DNA of 64,000 nucleotides from Paenibacillus amylolyticus (GTDB taxonomy: Bacteria > Bacillota > Bacilli > Paenibacillales > Paenibacillaceae): contig NZ_CP121451.1 in assembly GCF_029689945.1 (NCBI RefSeq), forward strand, positions 1,860,001-1,924,000, written 5' to 3'. The position numbers and the translations under genes were made by a program. How positions within the stretch are numbered: position 1 is the stretch's first letter; each line of letters begins with the position of its first letter. This document shows, in pieces, positions 1 to 8,503 of the stretch. Under the pieces are notes generated by a model. It had not been told where the DNA came from and did not search any database. It saw nothing but the letters and a program-made list of their open reading frames with translations.

Positions 1-142
1 TTTCAGCTTTAGGCTGAGTTGCTATTTCGGATGCAGTCGCACTCGGCTCTGCTTCCTTATCACCCATATTACCAATTACTCCGATAAAGATTATGATACC
101 TAGCCAAAACCACCACTTCTTATAAATTGGTTTCTTTTCCAA
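1..142 (-). CDS. Small N-terminally anchored membrane or lipoprotein-like protein (partial)
   Basis: Reading on the minus strand, a TTG start at 142 is preceded by GGAGG (complement of 150-154) at about 7 nt. The visible 47 residues begin with a basic stretch (MEKKPIYKKWWFWLG), then a hydrophobic segment (IIIFIGVIGN), then an acidic and Ala/Thr-rich linker. This is the layout of a short secreted or membrane-anchored Firmicutes protein such as those carrying DUF4352-like domains, but the domain itself lies outside the window, so no function can be assigned. It does not appear in the ATG-based reading because it runs off the edge. Confidence 0.5.
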   Translation of the reverse strand, partial: MEKKPIYKKWWFWLGIIIFIGVIGNMGDKEAEPSATASEIATQPKAE

Positions 143-217
143 GGTATTTCCTCCTATGTATTTGATAGGATTAGTCTATCAGACCTAGGAAAATGTTTCT
201 AGATTTATTTGAAACAA

Positions 218-246
218 TTTACAAAACTGTCGAAAGAGGTTACTAT
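218..246 (+). promoter_or_regulatory. SigA-type promoter of a short leader or small RNA
   Basis: TTTACA (218-223), 17 nt spacer, TACTAT (241-246). The predicted start near 253 lies only about 25 nt before a terminator hairpin, so it would give a transcript of about 60 nt. Motif match only. Confidence 0.35.
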
Positions 247-277
247 ACAACTATAAACCGAAAGCATCGGTGAAAGA

Positions 278-312
278 GGCACTCCTGGCATTAAGCTGGA
301 GTGGCTTTTTTT
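278..312 (+). terminator. Intrinsic terminator upstream of the LexA-like gene
   Basis: CACTCC (280-285) pairs with GGAGTG (298-303), followed by a T-run of seven. It precedes the SOS promoter at 317 and has no protein gene in front of it on this strand. Confidence 0.5.
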
Positions 313-316
313 GTTA

Positions 317-346
317 TTGATAAAAGAACATATGTTCGCATATAAT
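317..346 (+). promoter_or_regulatory. SOS-regulated promoter with LexA (DinR) box
   Basis: TTGATA (317-322), 18 nt spacer, TATAAT (341-346). The spacer contains GAACATATGTTCG (326-338), which fits the Gram-positive LexA box CGAACRNRYGTTCG in all but the first base. A box between -35 and -10 is the classic repressing position. This places the genes at 364 and 684 under DNA-damage control by inference. Confidence 0.75.
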
Positions 347-363
347 AAATCCGAGGTGATTAT

Positions 364-657
364 ATGCTTACGGATTATCAACGAAAGGTACTACGGATCT
401 TATATAACTACAATAGTGGACGCAGGCGCCTGCCTACTGTGCATGAACTTACAATTAAAACAGGGAAGCATACGCCTGATGTTATGGCTGCTCTTGACGC
501 TCTTATTGACGCTGAGTACATACATTGGGAAGACAAGTCAGACACCAGTAATCTTGTTATTCTGGAAGGCTGGGAAAGAGAATCGGAAAAGCCTAAGCTT
601 CCCAAGGTACTGCCACCGGCGCAGTCAAACGATTTAAGTTACTGGACCCTATACTAG
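364..657 (+). CDS. Stand-alone LexA-like winged-helix DNA-binding protein
   Basis: 97 residues, ATG preceded by GAGGTGAT. Residues 1-60 resemble the LexA N-terminal winged helix: an initial helix (LTDYQRKVLRILY), a turn followed by LPTVHEL, which matches the LexA 'PTVREI' helix, and a wing helix ending in DAEYI. The S24 self-cleaving protease domain of LexA is absent; the last 30 residues are polar and unrelated. It sits directly behind a LexA box (326-338) and 26 bp before the YolD-like gene, so the two probably form one damage-inducible operon. A role as a local transcription regulator is inferred. It could equally be a phage-type small regulator. Confidence 0.7.
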   Translation: MLTDYQRKVLRILYNYNSGRRRLPTVHELTIKTGKHTPDVMAALDALIDAEYIHWEDKSDTSNLVILEGWERESEKPKLPKVLPPAQSNDLSYWTLY

Positions 658-683
658 GACCCTATATTAAGGAGGTTTGCAAT

Positions 684-1018
684 ATGGCAAGCAAATTGAC
701 GGCGAACGGCGTATACGAGGGATCGCGGATCATCCTTCCTGAACACAGGGAAGCGTACTTGGCTCAAGAAGCACTTCAAAGGCGCCGGGGAAACCGATCC
801 TTGATGAACAAGAAATGCAGCTCATTGAGGATGCGATTTTTGAATCGTACCAGGAATGCAGATCGATCACGTTGACCGTGTTCAATCCGTTCGATGATGA
901 AACTCTTCGTGGGGTTGTCACAGCGATTGATAAGCCAAACAGGAGAATAAAACTTGTACGCGGCGAAGAGGATTACAGTTGGCCTAAGATAGAAGAGATT
1001 ATTTCAGCTTCAATATAA
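684..1018 (+). CDS. YolD-like family protein (one-base frameshift)
   Basis: AAGGAGG precedes ATG 684. The N-terminal part (KLTANGVYEGSRIILPEH) matches the YolD-like signature 'KLTANGLWESSRMMLPEH', and the C-terminal part (TVFNPFDDETLRGVV then IKLVRGEEDYSWPKIEEI) matches the rest of the family, but the halves lie in different frames. One A missing from the AAA run near 790 restores a 111-residue protein of usual length (RRRGKPILDEQEMQ). YolD-like proteins commonly sit beside SOS-induced Y-family polymerases (UvrX/DinB) in Bacillales; no polymerase is present here. Likely co-transcribed with the LexA-like gene upstream. Confidence 0.8.
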
Positions 1019-1028
1019 GAATAATTAT

Positions 1029-1060
1029 AATCCGTCAGGGCAGACTAGGCGGATTTTTTA
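1029..1060 (+). terminator. Terminator after the YolD-like gene
   Basis: AATCCG (1029-1034) pairs with CGGATT (1050-1055), followed by a T-run. It closes the two-gene SOS unit. Confidence 0.6.
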
Positions 1061-1160
1061 TTGCTATAAATCATCCCAAAAACCTTCCTATATACTACCT
1101 CGCATATCCAGCTTTTATATTAAGATCAGAATACATTCGACAAAATAGTGTTCATAATCA

Positions 1161-1172
1161 GAACGTGAGTTC
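1161..1172. promoter_or_regulatory. Second LexA-box-like palindrome
   Basis: GAACGTGAGTTC, flanked by A and T, has the GAAC-N4-GTTC core of the Bacillus LexA box. It lies in a 340 bp AT-rich stretch (1019-1356) with no clear gene. No good promoter is evident beside it, so binding is uncertain. Confidence 0.35.
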
Positions 1173-1356
1173 TACCAATATTGTTAGGAATACTTTTTAA
1201 ATAAAGTATATTCAAAGTTTCGAGAAGTTTATGAATGTAAAGTTTTACCTTCAGGACGTTCGACACATTGCGACACCATATGTCGTAGGAAAAAGGTATT
1301 ATTTTCATATATATACCTTATAATCTAATCCGTGTGTTTAAGGGAGGGGACAAGTC

Positions 1357-1440
1357 ATGTACGAAGTAAATGTATGGCTAAACCATACAAATGCCCGTGG
1401 GGAGAGCCGACCAGGCTCAATGATAGATCAAATCGTATAA
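1357..1440 (+). CDS. Possible 27-residue peptide, unknown
   Basis: ATG 1357 has a good ribosome site (AGGGAGGGG, 6-7 nt upstream). The peptide starts MYEVNVWLNHTNARGES and ends at TAA 1438-1440, overlapping the 3' end of the convergent XRE gene. No family recognised. Given the indel rate in this sequence it may be a truncated reading of a longer gene. Confidence 0.25.
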   Translation: MYEVNVWLNHTNARGESRPGSMIDQIV

Positions 1441-1632
1441 CTCTTCAACTTTGCAACCTAAGGCATGAGCTACAGTAAGCATAGCATCTGCGGACATCTT
1501 ATCCTGATTATTGGCCCAATTAGATATAAGGTGTCTGCTATAGCCAGTCAGTTTTACTAAGTCAGATTGTTTCATACGACGCTCTTTGAGAAGTATTTTA
1601 AGTCGGCATCTCCCACGGGAGACTTTGACCAC
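1417..1632 (-). CDS. XRE/Cro-type helix-turn-helix regulator
   Basis: 71 residues, GTG start with AAGGAG about 10 nt upstream on the minus strand. Residues 12-65 form a compact HTH_3/HTH_26 domain: LKILLKERRMKQSDLVKLTGYSR (helices 1-2), HLISNWAN (recognition helix), then MSADAMLTVAHALGCKVEELYDL, the usual last two helices. It is a DNA-binding protein of the small YozG/Cro class typical of prophage and mobile regions. It faces the other genes of the accessory segment. The target is unknown. Confidence 0.75.
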   Translation of the reverse strand: MVKVSRGRCRLKILLKERRMKQSDLVKLTGYSRHLISNWANNQDKMSADAMLTVAHALGCKVEELYDLIYH

Positions 1633-1778
1633 TTTTGTAATTCTCCTTGATCTATAAGGGTGATTCGAGGCAAATTATAGCACGATGGGAAATTGGGGTA
1701 AACAAAAATACTTATATCTACCTTTCCAATACATTAGATAGATAACATGCTGCACGAGAATGGGGAGTGTGATTCGAA

Positions 1779-2005
1779 ATGATTAATAAGGCAGAATCCA
1801 TAGGTGAAGTATTTTTGATAGCATGGGAAAAAGGACTCCGTATTAATGTAGAAAAAAATGAGATCAGCATAAATTCATACGATGACTTAAGTGTTGATGA
1901 TCTACTTTGTGTTGGGTGGGATCAGGAAATCCACCAATAGAAGAAGACGATGTAGCGTTTATCGCGCAGTACATCCAGTTTAAGAAAATCTACTCATCAA
2001 AATGA
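1779..2005 (+). CDS. Small acidic protein of unknown function (one-base frameshift)
   Basis: ATG 1779 follows GGGGAGTG. The reading runs 53 codons to TAG 1938. Restoring one G in the GG run near 1925 gives a continuous 75-residue protein that continues GNPPIEEDDVAFIAQYIQ and stops at TGA 2003-2005, exactly at the left arm of a terminator. That fit supports the corrected reading. The protein is soluble and acidic; I do not recognise the family. Confidence 0.5.
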
Positions 2006-2030
2006 AGCCTGATAAACCAGGCTTTTTTTA
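2005..2030 (+). terminator. Terminator at the edge of the accessory segment
   Basis: AAGCCTG (2005-2011) pairs with CAGGCTT (2018-2024), then a T-run. It lies about 35 bp before the first recognisable comFC codons. Confidence 0.75.
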
Positions 2031-2061
2031 TTTTGATTGTAAAAGAGTCTATCATATCACT

Positions 2062-2652
2062 ATGTACAAATTCAGAGGCCATGAACGATACGCGCCGCTC
2101 TTAACCGCGCTGTTGACTCAAGCCTTTCAAGCGATGAGCGAGGAACAGAGTTCAACTTTGGCAAAAGAACCCCCAGCCCCCGTGGCTCATTCCGCCACAC
2201 CTGCTCAACCAACGAAGCCGCAATGGCGGCCTGACGCGGTCACCTATGTTCCGGTGAGCAGCGAGCGCCTGGCCGAGCGCGGCTTCAATCAGGCGGAGCG
2301 GCTGGCTACTGGGCTTGCCACCGCTTGCCGCCTGCCTATCGTTGATCTGTTGCAGCGCCAGATCAACACCACCAAACAAAGCTTCAAATCACGCGGTGAG
2401 CGTATCGAAACGATGAAGAATGCTTTCTCCATCAGCCGGGATGGCATGCATTTAATTGAAGAGCTACACAGGGGATCTCATCTGACAGCAAAAAAGGGCA
2501 TGTTACATGACGAACCCATGCAGATCCTGCTGATCGATGATATATACACAACAGGCAGCACCTTGGACGCTTGTGGGCGGGTTATCTTAAATGATGGTTT
2601 TACCATGGGAATTCCGGTTGAGATTTACACACTAACACTGGCAAGATCATAG
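2062..2652 (+). pseudogene. comFC: comFC remnant, competence phosphoribosyltransferase lacking its N-terminus
   Basis: The reading from YKFRGHERYAPLL onward matches the C-terminal two thirds of ComFC/GntX-type amidophosphoribosyltransferases: VTYVPVSSERLAERGFNQAE, the substrate loop SFKSRGER, and the PRPP motif ILLIDDIYTTGSTLDA. The N-terminal zinc-ribbon third of the family is missing. Upstream the frame opens only onto a foreign terminator, and no ribosome site precedes ATG 2062. ComFC supports natural DNA uptake in the cytoplasm. The gene appears cut by the segment at 1-2030, perhaps an integrated element whose other end lies outside the window. Its place before yvyF/flgM matches the B. 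subtilis comF-flg order. Confidence 0.75.
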
Positions 2653-2968
2653 AAAGGAGCTCCGAATAATGAATGACTGCCCAGCATCTTTCAGCCACTT
2701 TAGGTGTGGGATCTATACTGTATGATTAATAGTAGACAGGAAAATATGTTCTTTTATTAATCGTTGGTGCATATGTGTGTATCACCTTTCCATGTATACC
2801 GTGTGAAATATAATTGTTTGATGAAATTATAAATGAAAGCGCAACAAGAAATTTTTTACATGTAAAAAAGAGGAATTGGTTTTCTCGCGCAGAATAGATA
2901 GTTTTGCCGTTCATAAAGGTGACAGCATAGGGAGTGGCACAACATATCTTTTGAAGGGGAGAACAAAA
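2653..2968. other. Intergenic region before the FN3 gene, with an 18-bp perfect palindrome
   Basis: The stretch is AT-rich. TTTTTTACATGTAAAAAA (2852-2869) is perfectly self-complementary and could be an operator. A Shine-Dalgarno-like AAAGGAGC at 2653-2662 is followed by an 18-codon reading beginning MNDCPA (2670-2726), reminiscent of the YvyF start. I see no SigD promoter or known riboswitch. Confidence 0.4.
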
Positions 2969-5900
2969 GTGGTCGCAGGAAGAAAAAACGGATTTTACTT
3001 ATGGACTGTCCGTCTACTAGTATTCATGCTGGTATTCGGACAGTTTGGCATGTACGGGGGAACCGGGCACATGCAGCGGTAGGAAGCGGGATAGTCTCAT
3101 CAAGCAATGATTATCAATATGTAATGACCAACAATAACGGCCAATTAGAGGTGAACCAAAAATCAGTTAAACTGAGTTGGGCGAGATCCTACAATATTTC
3201 ATCAACGGGATATTCGTTCACCAGAATGCAGTCCATCCTGGGTTTCACAAGTGATATTACCAACATAAGCTTTGGATCGTATACTTCAAAATATGCTGGA
3301 CAGATCGACAACGCTTTTTTAATTGATCTGAGCAAAGTGCGTGAAATTGCTACCGAGATGACGTACAGACAACCCTATAACCAGGTCGGACAATGGGAGA
3401 TCACACACTATAATGTGCTAGGTCAACTGACGCCGATTGATGTATATGATTATGATGTCAGACAGTTGAGTTTGGTTGTAAACGCAGATACGGGAGAAGT
3501 TGTAGATTTTTACTCTGAACTTAATCCGTACTATACACGTAAAGCAGAGCCTGCTTCTTTTACTAAGCAGGTTGTAAATCCATTACCGATTAATAATGTA
3601 CCCTCTGTGCCTTTGAATATAACGGGTAACTCCAGTGAAAACACGACTCATATCCGCTGGGATCATGCACAGGAAGCTGTACAGTATGAAATTGAGCGTG
3701 ATGGTATTTTAATGGGGCCTTATTATGGTACGAGTTTGGTTGATGCCGTACTCACTCCTAACCAAAATTACTCTTACAAAATACGTGCCGTAAATTCGAT
3801 AGGAAAAAGTGAATGGAGTAGTGTCTTTACTATTAAAACACTGCTTAACGAACCTGTGATCTCCACAAGTTCTGAGCAAGGGAAAAATATAATAGAGTGG
3901 GCTGCAATTAATCATGCCGATGGTTATCAACTTCAGATTGATGGTGAAGCCCCGATTGATCTAGGGAATGTAACGAATTACGAACATGTTGGTTTGGAGG
4001 CCAATTCCAGTCATACCTATGCATTAAAAGCAGTATCCTCAGATAATGAGAGCAACTGGAGTAGAACGGCTACGCAACTTGTTGTGCCAGACTCAGCAAG
4101 TGGTTTGAAAATTACAGAAGCTACATCCAATAAAATCTCTCTAAGTTGGACTGCAATTAAAGGTTCTAGCGGATATGATCTAGAGGTTGATGGGGTGGTT
4201 GTTCCGGTCTCTGGTACAACGTACAGCAAGACGGCTCTTACACCCAATACTGAGCACACATTTCGATTGAGATCTAAAAATGCAGGCGGCGTAGGTACGT
4301 GGACTGACATGCTAACGGTGTCGACACTTTTAAGTACACCTGTTCTTAAAGCCATTTCTTCGCAAGAAGAGATGATTGTGGTATGGCCTGCAATTGAGGG
4401 AGCAAGCTCTTACGAGGTGGAGGCTGATGGAGTTAACGTAGGAATTGTTGTAGATCCCGCTTACACACACACGGATCTATTACCAGGGACACTTCATAAG
4501 TATCGTGTACGAGCTTTGAATGATAGGAATACAAGTGCCTGGACTGCAATCTTTTCCCAAAGTACACTCCCCAATTCTGTTTCAAACTTCACTATAAACT
4601 CGGTTACTAATGCAGCAATTGGTCTGAAATGGACAGCAGTTACAGGGGCGACAGGGTATGATCTGGAGATTGACGGTGCAGTTGTACCTGTTACTGGCGT
4701 AGCCTACACAAAGAGTAGCCTTGCAGCAAATACAGAACACACCTTCCGTATTCGTTCGAAAAATGCAGCAGGCGTGGGTGATTGGAGTGATCCTCTCAGT
4801 ACAACGACACTGCTGAATACACCTGTATTAAAGGCTACTTCAGCAGAAACGAGTATCAAGCTGACTTGGGCAGATGTACCAGATGCGACTACATACGAGA
4901 TTGAAGCCGATGGTACTATTATGACAACATCCAGCGAACTAACATTTGTACACAGCGATCTATTGCCGGGAACGGCACATAAGTATCGTATTCGTGCTTT
5001 GACAGAAAACAATGCAAGTGCCTGGACAACAATGCTGACGCAAAGCACGATACCTGCTTCGGTTACAGGGTTGATAATTAGCTCTGCGACGAACGTGGCC
5101 ATTTCCTTGAAATGGACAACCGTAACTGGAGCGACGGGGTACGACCTGGAAATCGACGGTACCGTTGTACCGGCAACGGGAGCGGCCTACACGAAGAGCG
5201 GTCTTGCAGCAAATACAGACCATACCTTCCGTATCCGTTCGAAGAACGCCGCAGGAGTAGGTGCTTGGAGCGATCTGATTAGCGGAACAACACTACTGAA
5301 TACACCTGTATTAAAAGCAACATCAGAAGAAGATTCAATTAACTTAACTTGGGCAGCTGTTGCAGATGCGGTCACTTATGAGATTGAAGCCGATGGTGCA
5401 GTAATTGCAACAACTAGTGATCCGGCATATTCACATATTGGATTGTTACCAGGAACAGCGCACAAGTATCGTGTGCGTGCTCTAACGGATACCAACACAA
5501 GTGCCTGGACAGCAATCCTGACACAGAGCACGATTCCTGCTTCCGTTACAGGATTAACCGTTAGCTCGGCTACGAATGTAGCCATTGCATTGAAATGGAC
5601 AGCAGTAACGGGAGCAACGGGATATGATCTGGAGATCGACGGGACGGTTGTCCCAGTAACGGGAGTGGCTTATACGAAGAGCGGTCTTGCAGCCAACACA
5701 GACCATACCTTCCGTATTCGTTCGAAGAATGCGGCAGGAGTAGGTACCTGGAGTGATCTAATCAGCGGAAAAACACTACTGAATACACCCGTATTAAAAG
5801 CAGCATCAGAAGAAACTGCAATTAATCTAACTTGGGCAGCTGTTGCAGACGCAACTACTTATGAAATTGAAGCCGATGGAGCAGTGATTGCCACAGTTAG

Positions 5901-7476
5901 TGATCCGGCATATTCACATATTGGGTTGTTACCAGGAACAGCGCACAAGTATCGTATACGTGCTCTAACCGATAACAATACGAGTGCTTGGACTGCTGTG
6001 CTGTCGCAAAGTACGATCCCTGCTTCAGTTGCGGGGCTTAATATTAGTTCTGTTACGAATGTGGGCATCACTCTAAAATGGACAGCAGTAACCGGGGCAA
6101 CGGGGTATGACTTAGAAATTGATGGTACCGTTGTCCCAGTAACGGGAGTGTCCTATACGAAAAGTGGTCTTGCTGCGAATACGGAGCACACCTTCCGTAT
6201 TCGTTCAAAGAACGCCGCAGGAGTAGGAGGTTGGAGCGATCTAATCAGTGGTATGACTCTTTTGAATACACCTGTATTAAAGGCAACATCGGGAGAAACA
6301 GCAATCAATCTATCATGGGCTGATGTAGAAGATATGACCGCGTATGAAGTTGAAGCCGATGGTACAATTGTTGGAATAGTTAGTGAGCCAGTATATGTAC
6401 ACGATGGTTTATTGCCCGGAACGGCACACAAGTATAGAATTCGCGCTTTAAAAGGTGAAAACACAAGTGCATGGACAGCAGTGCTGACGCAAAGTACCAT
6501 CCCTGCTGCAGTTAACGGTTTTATGTTAAATACCGCTACACCTGTTGCAATCTCAATGAAATGGAGCCCAGTTACGGGCGCTACCGCTTATGATATGGAA
6601 ATTGACGGTGCTGTAATTTCTGTCAGTGGATCTGCTTATACGAAAAGTGGTCTTCTACCTAATACAGATCATACCTTCCGTATTCGTGCAAAGAATGCTG
6701 CTGGCTTGAGTAGCTGGAGTGAGATGGTAACCGTTTCGACTCAATTAAATGTACCAACATCACTGAAAGCTGTACCTGAAGAAACTTCAGTTACGCTGAC
6801 ATGGAATGAAGTTGTGGGTGCAACAAAATATGAGATTGAGGCCGATGGCATAGTGGTTGCTACGGTGAGTGATCCCTTATATGTCCACAATGGATTACTT
6901 GGTGGGACAGCGCATAAGTACCGTATTCGTGCCCTGACCGACACTAATGTGAGTGCTTGGACAGCAATACTGTCCCAAACTACGTTGCCTGCCAGTGTCT
7001 CAGGTTTAAGTATTACCTCTGCAACTACAGCGGCGATCGCGCTGAGATGGACTGCTGCAACCGGAGCTACCGGGTATGATCTGGAGATTGATGGTACGGT
7101 GGTTGCCGTGAGTGGAGTCGCTTATACGAAGAGCGGACTTGCCCCAGATACGGAGCATACTTTCCGAATTCGTGCTAAAAATGCTTCTGGCGTAGGAGCT
7201 TGGAGTGAGATGATTACGTTAATGACTCAATTAACTACACCTGTGCTGAAAGGAACTTCAGACAGAACAAACGTTATTCTGACATGGGGTGAGGTTATGG
7301 GTGCTTCGTCTTATGAGATTGAAGCCGATGGGCAAATTGTGGCGACGGTCAGTGATGCAACATTTACTCATTCTGACCTGTTACCGTCCAGTTTGCATAA
7401 ATATCGCATTCGCGCATTTAATGAACAGAACACAAGCGTATGGTCTTCTGTACTAAGTATCAGAACATTAAATTAG
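2969..7476 (+). CDS. Giant secreted fibronectin type III repeat protein (one-base frameshift in signal peptide)
   Basis: GTG 2969 follows AAGGGGAG. Residues 1-36 are a signal peptide: basic start, hydrophobic core LLVFMLVFGQFG, and cleavage site AHA-AV. The signal and the rest are in different frames unless one G is restored in the G5 run near 3057. The corrected protein has about 1,502 residues. Residues about 37-210 form a unique N-terminal domain ending in a PepSY-like phrase (LSLVVNADTGEVVDFY). Sixteen FN3 modules of about 80 residues follow, alternating two types: A (GYDLEIDG...HTFRIRSKNAAGVG) and B (YEIEADG...HKYRIRALTDNNTSAW). No LPXTG, SLH or catalytic domain is seen. A surface or extracellular binding role is inferred. 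It sits between comFC and yvyF, where related genomes have no such gene. Confidence 0.8.
4087..7473 (+). repeat. Seven tandem 483-bp units encoding paired FN3 modules
   Basis: The phrase encoding LNTPVL recurs at 4813, 5296, 5779 and 6262, a constant 483 bp (161 residues) period. Seven units fill 4087-7473. Units near 5050-6260 are the most alike at the DNA level, which suggests recent duplication or conversion. Copy number is at risk of misassembly. Confidence 0.85.
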
Positions 7477-7485
7477 GAATATAAA

Positions 7486-7540
7486 ATTGGGGAGCAGGGT
7501 TGCGTATATGTGCATCCTTCTCTCCTCTTTTGTTTTGCAA
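7486..7540 (+). terminator. Probable terminator after the FN3 gene
   Basis: An imperfect hairpin (GGGGAG and AGGGTTGC arm against GTGCATCCT and CTCTCC arm) is followed by TCTTTTGTTTTG. Confidence 0.45.
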
Positions 7541-7626
7541 ATAGACTATGGATTCATCAGAGAAAATAAGGTAATGTATAGTTATTATCTATTCGGAAAT
7601 GGAAGTTTGAGAGGGGCGTTTTAGCG

Positions 7627-8031
7627 ATGAATCTAGGTAATTGTCCTCGCTGTGGTAAATTATATGCGTTGAATTTTCGAGATGTATGCTCGAATTGTAT
7701 TAAGGAAATGGAACAGGAATATCAGATCTGTGTAGAGTATTTGCGTGAAAACAAAGGCACCAATATACAGGAACTATCTGATGCAACAGAAGTTTCGATC
7801 AAAACCATTACCAAGTTCATTCGTGAGGGACGGATTTCCATCGAAAATGCCCCGAATATGATGTATCCTTGTGAAGTATGCGGAACATTGATTCGTGAAG
7901 GTCATATGTGTGACTCTTGTCGTAATCGTTTGACGAAAGACTTGGCTAGTGCAGCTCGCGATGTAGGTCAGAAGGATAACGGCAATATAGGCGGACGAAC
8001 CTACAATGCTCTCGACAAACTACGCGATTAA
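7627..8031 (+). CDS. yvyF: YvyF family flagellar-operon zinc protein
   Basis: 134 residues. The N-terminus holds a zinc ribbon (CPRCG at about 6-10 and CSNC at about 23-26), followed by a helical region with a helix-turn-helix-like segment (LSDATEVSIKTITKFIREG), then a second Cys cluster (CEVCG, CDSC). This matches the YvyF/TIGR03826 family found between comFC and flgM in Bacillus. The molecular role is unproven in the family; nucleic-acid binding is plausible. Start chosen at ATG 7627 with GAGAGGGGCG upstream. Followed by its own strong terminator, so flgM has a separate promoter. Confidence 0.85.
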   Translation: MNLGNCPRCGKLYALNFRDVCSNCIKEMEQEYQICVEYLRENKGTNIQELSDATEVSIKTITKFIREGRISIENAPNMMYPCEVCGTLIREGHMCDSCRNRLTKDLASAARDVGQKDNGNIGGRTYNALDKLRD

Positions 8032-8083
8032 TAGGAGCGAGGGCTCAAATACATGTTTTGCTATAACAAATGTTTTGAAACGT

Positions 8084-8119
8084 ACCGATAAACTTATTAA
8101 AGATTATCGGTTTTTTTTA
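8084..8119 (+). terminator. Terminator after yvyF
   Basis: ACCGATAA (8084-8091) pairs perfectly with TTATCGGT (8104-8111), followed by a T8 run. Confidence 0.8.
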
Positions 8120-8142
8120 TTATCCTAATCATTTCGATAACA

Positions 8143-8169
8143 TAAAGATAAAGTAAGAAAAACGTATAT
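8143..8169 (+). promoter_or_regulatory. Candidate SigD promoter of flgM-flgL
   Basis: TAAA (8143-8146), 15 nt, ACGTATAT (8162-8169), compared with TAAA-N15-GCCGATAT. The -10 is a partial match; spacing and position before flgM support it. Confidence 0.5.
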
Positions 8170-8207
8170 CAATGTAAAATTCTAACGTGGAAGGAAGTGT
8201 AGTTCAT

Positions 8208-8492
8208 ATGAAAATCAATGAACCGAGTAGAATTGGCGCCATCAATTCATACCAGAGGAACGTTGAATCCAATCAGCAGGCTGATGCCAAGAAGAGCCGC
8301 CGTAAGGACGAAGTATCCATTTCTCCGGAGGCGATGAAGATGCTTGAGGAACAAGGGCGTACACAAGATGCAGGACGCATTCAGCGGATACAGGAACTGA
8401 AAGAACAAGTCAGTTCGGGAACGTATCAGGTAGACAGTAGCAAGCTTGCTGACAAGCTGCTGCCGTATTTTAAGTCTTTTGATAAGGAATAG
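8208..8492 (+). CDS. flgM: FlgM, anti-sigma-D factor
   Basis: 94 residues from ATG 8208, chosen because AAGGAAG lies about 10 nt upstream; a GTG at 8187 overlaps that site. MKINEPSRIGAINSYQRN is the typical Bacillales FlgM start. The disordered middle (KKSRRKDEVSISPEAMKMLEEQ) and C-terminal helices (RIQELKEQVSSGTYQVDSSKLADKLL) are the sigma-binding region. It holds SigD inactive until the hook-basal body is complete, then is exported through it. First gene of flgM-flgN-flgK-flgL; 11 bp before flgN. Confidence 0.95.
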   Translation: MKINEPSRIGAINSYQRNVESNQQADAKKSRRKDEVSISPEAMKMLEEQGRTQDAGRIQRIQELKEQVSSGTYQVDSSKLADKLLPYFKSFDKE

Positions 8493-8503
8493 GTGATCAC
8501 GTA

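Noticed and set aside
2653..2968. c-di-GMP riboswitch in front of the FN3 adhesin-like gene
   Set aside because: I looked for the conserved GEMM core and did not find it.
3604..7473. Regular 483-bp repeats as a possible CRISPR or satellite array
   Set aside because: They are in-frame coding repeats of FN3 modules without spacers.
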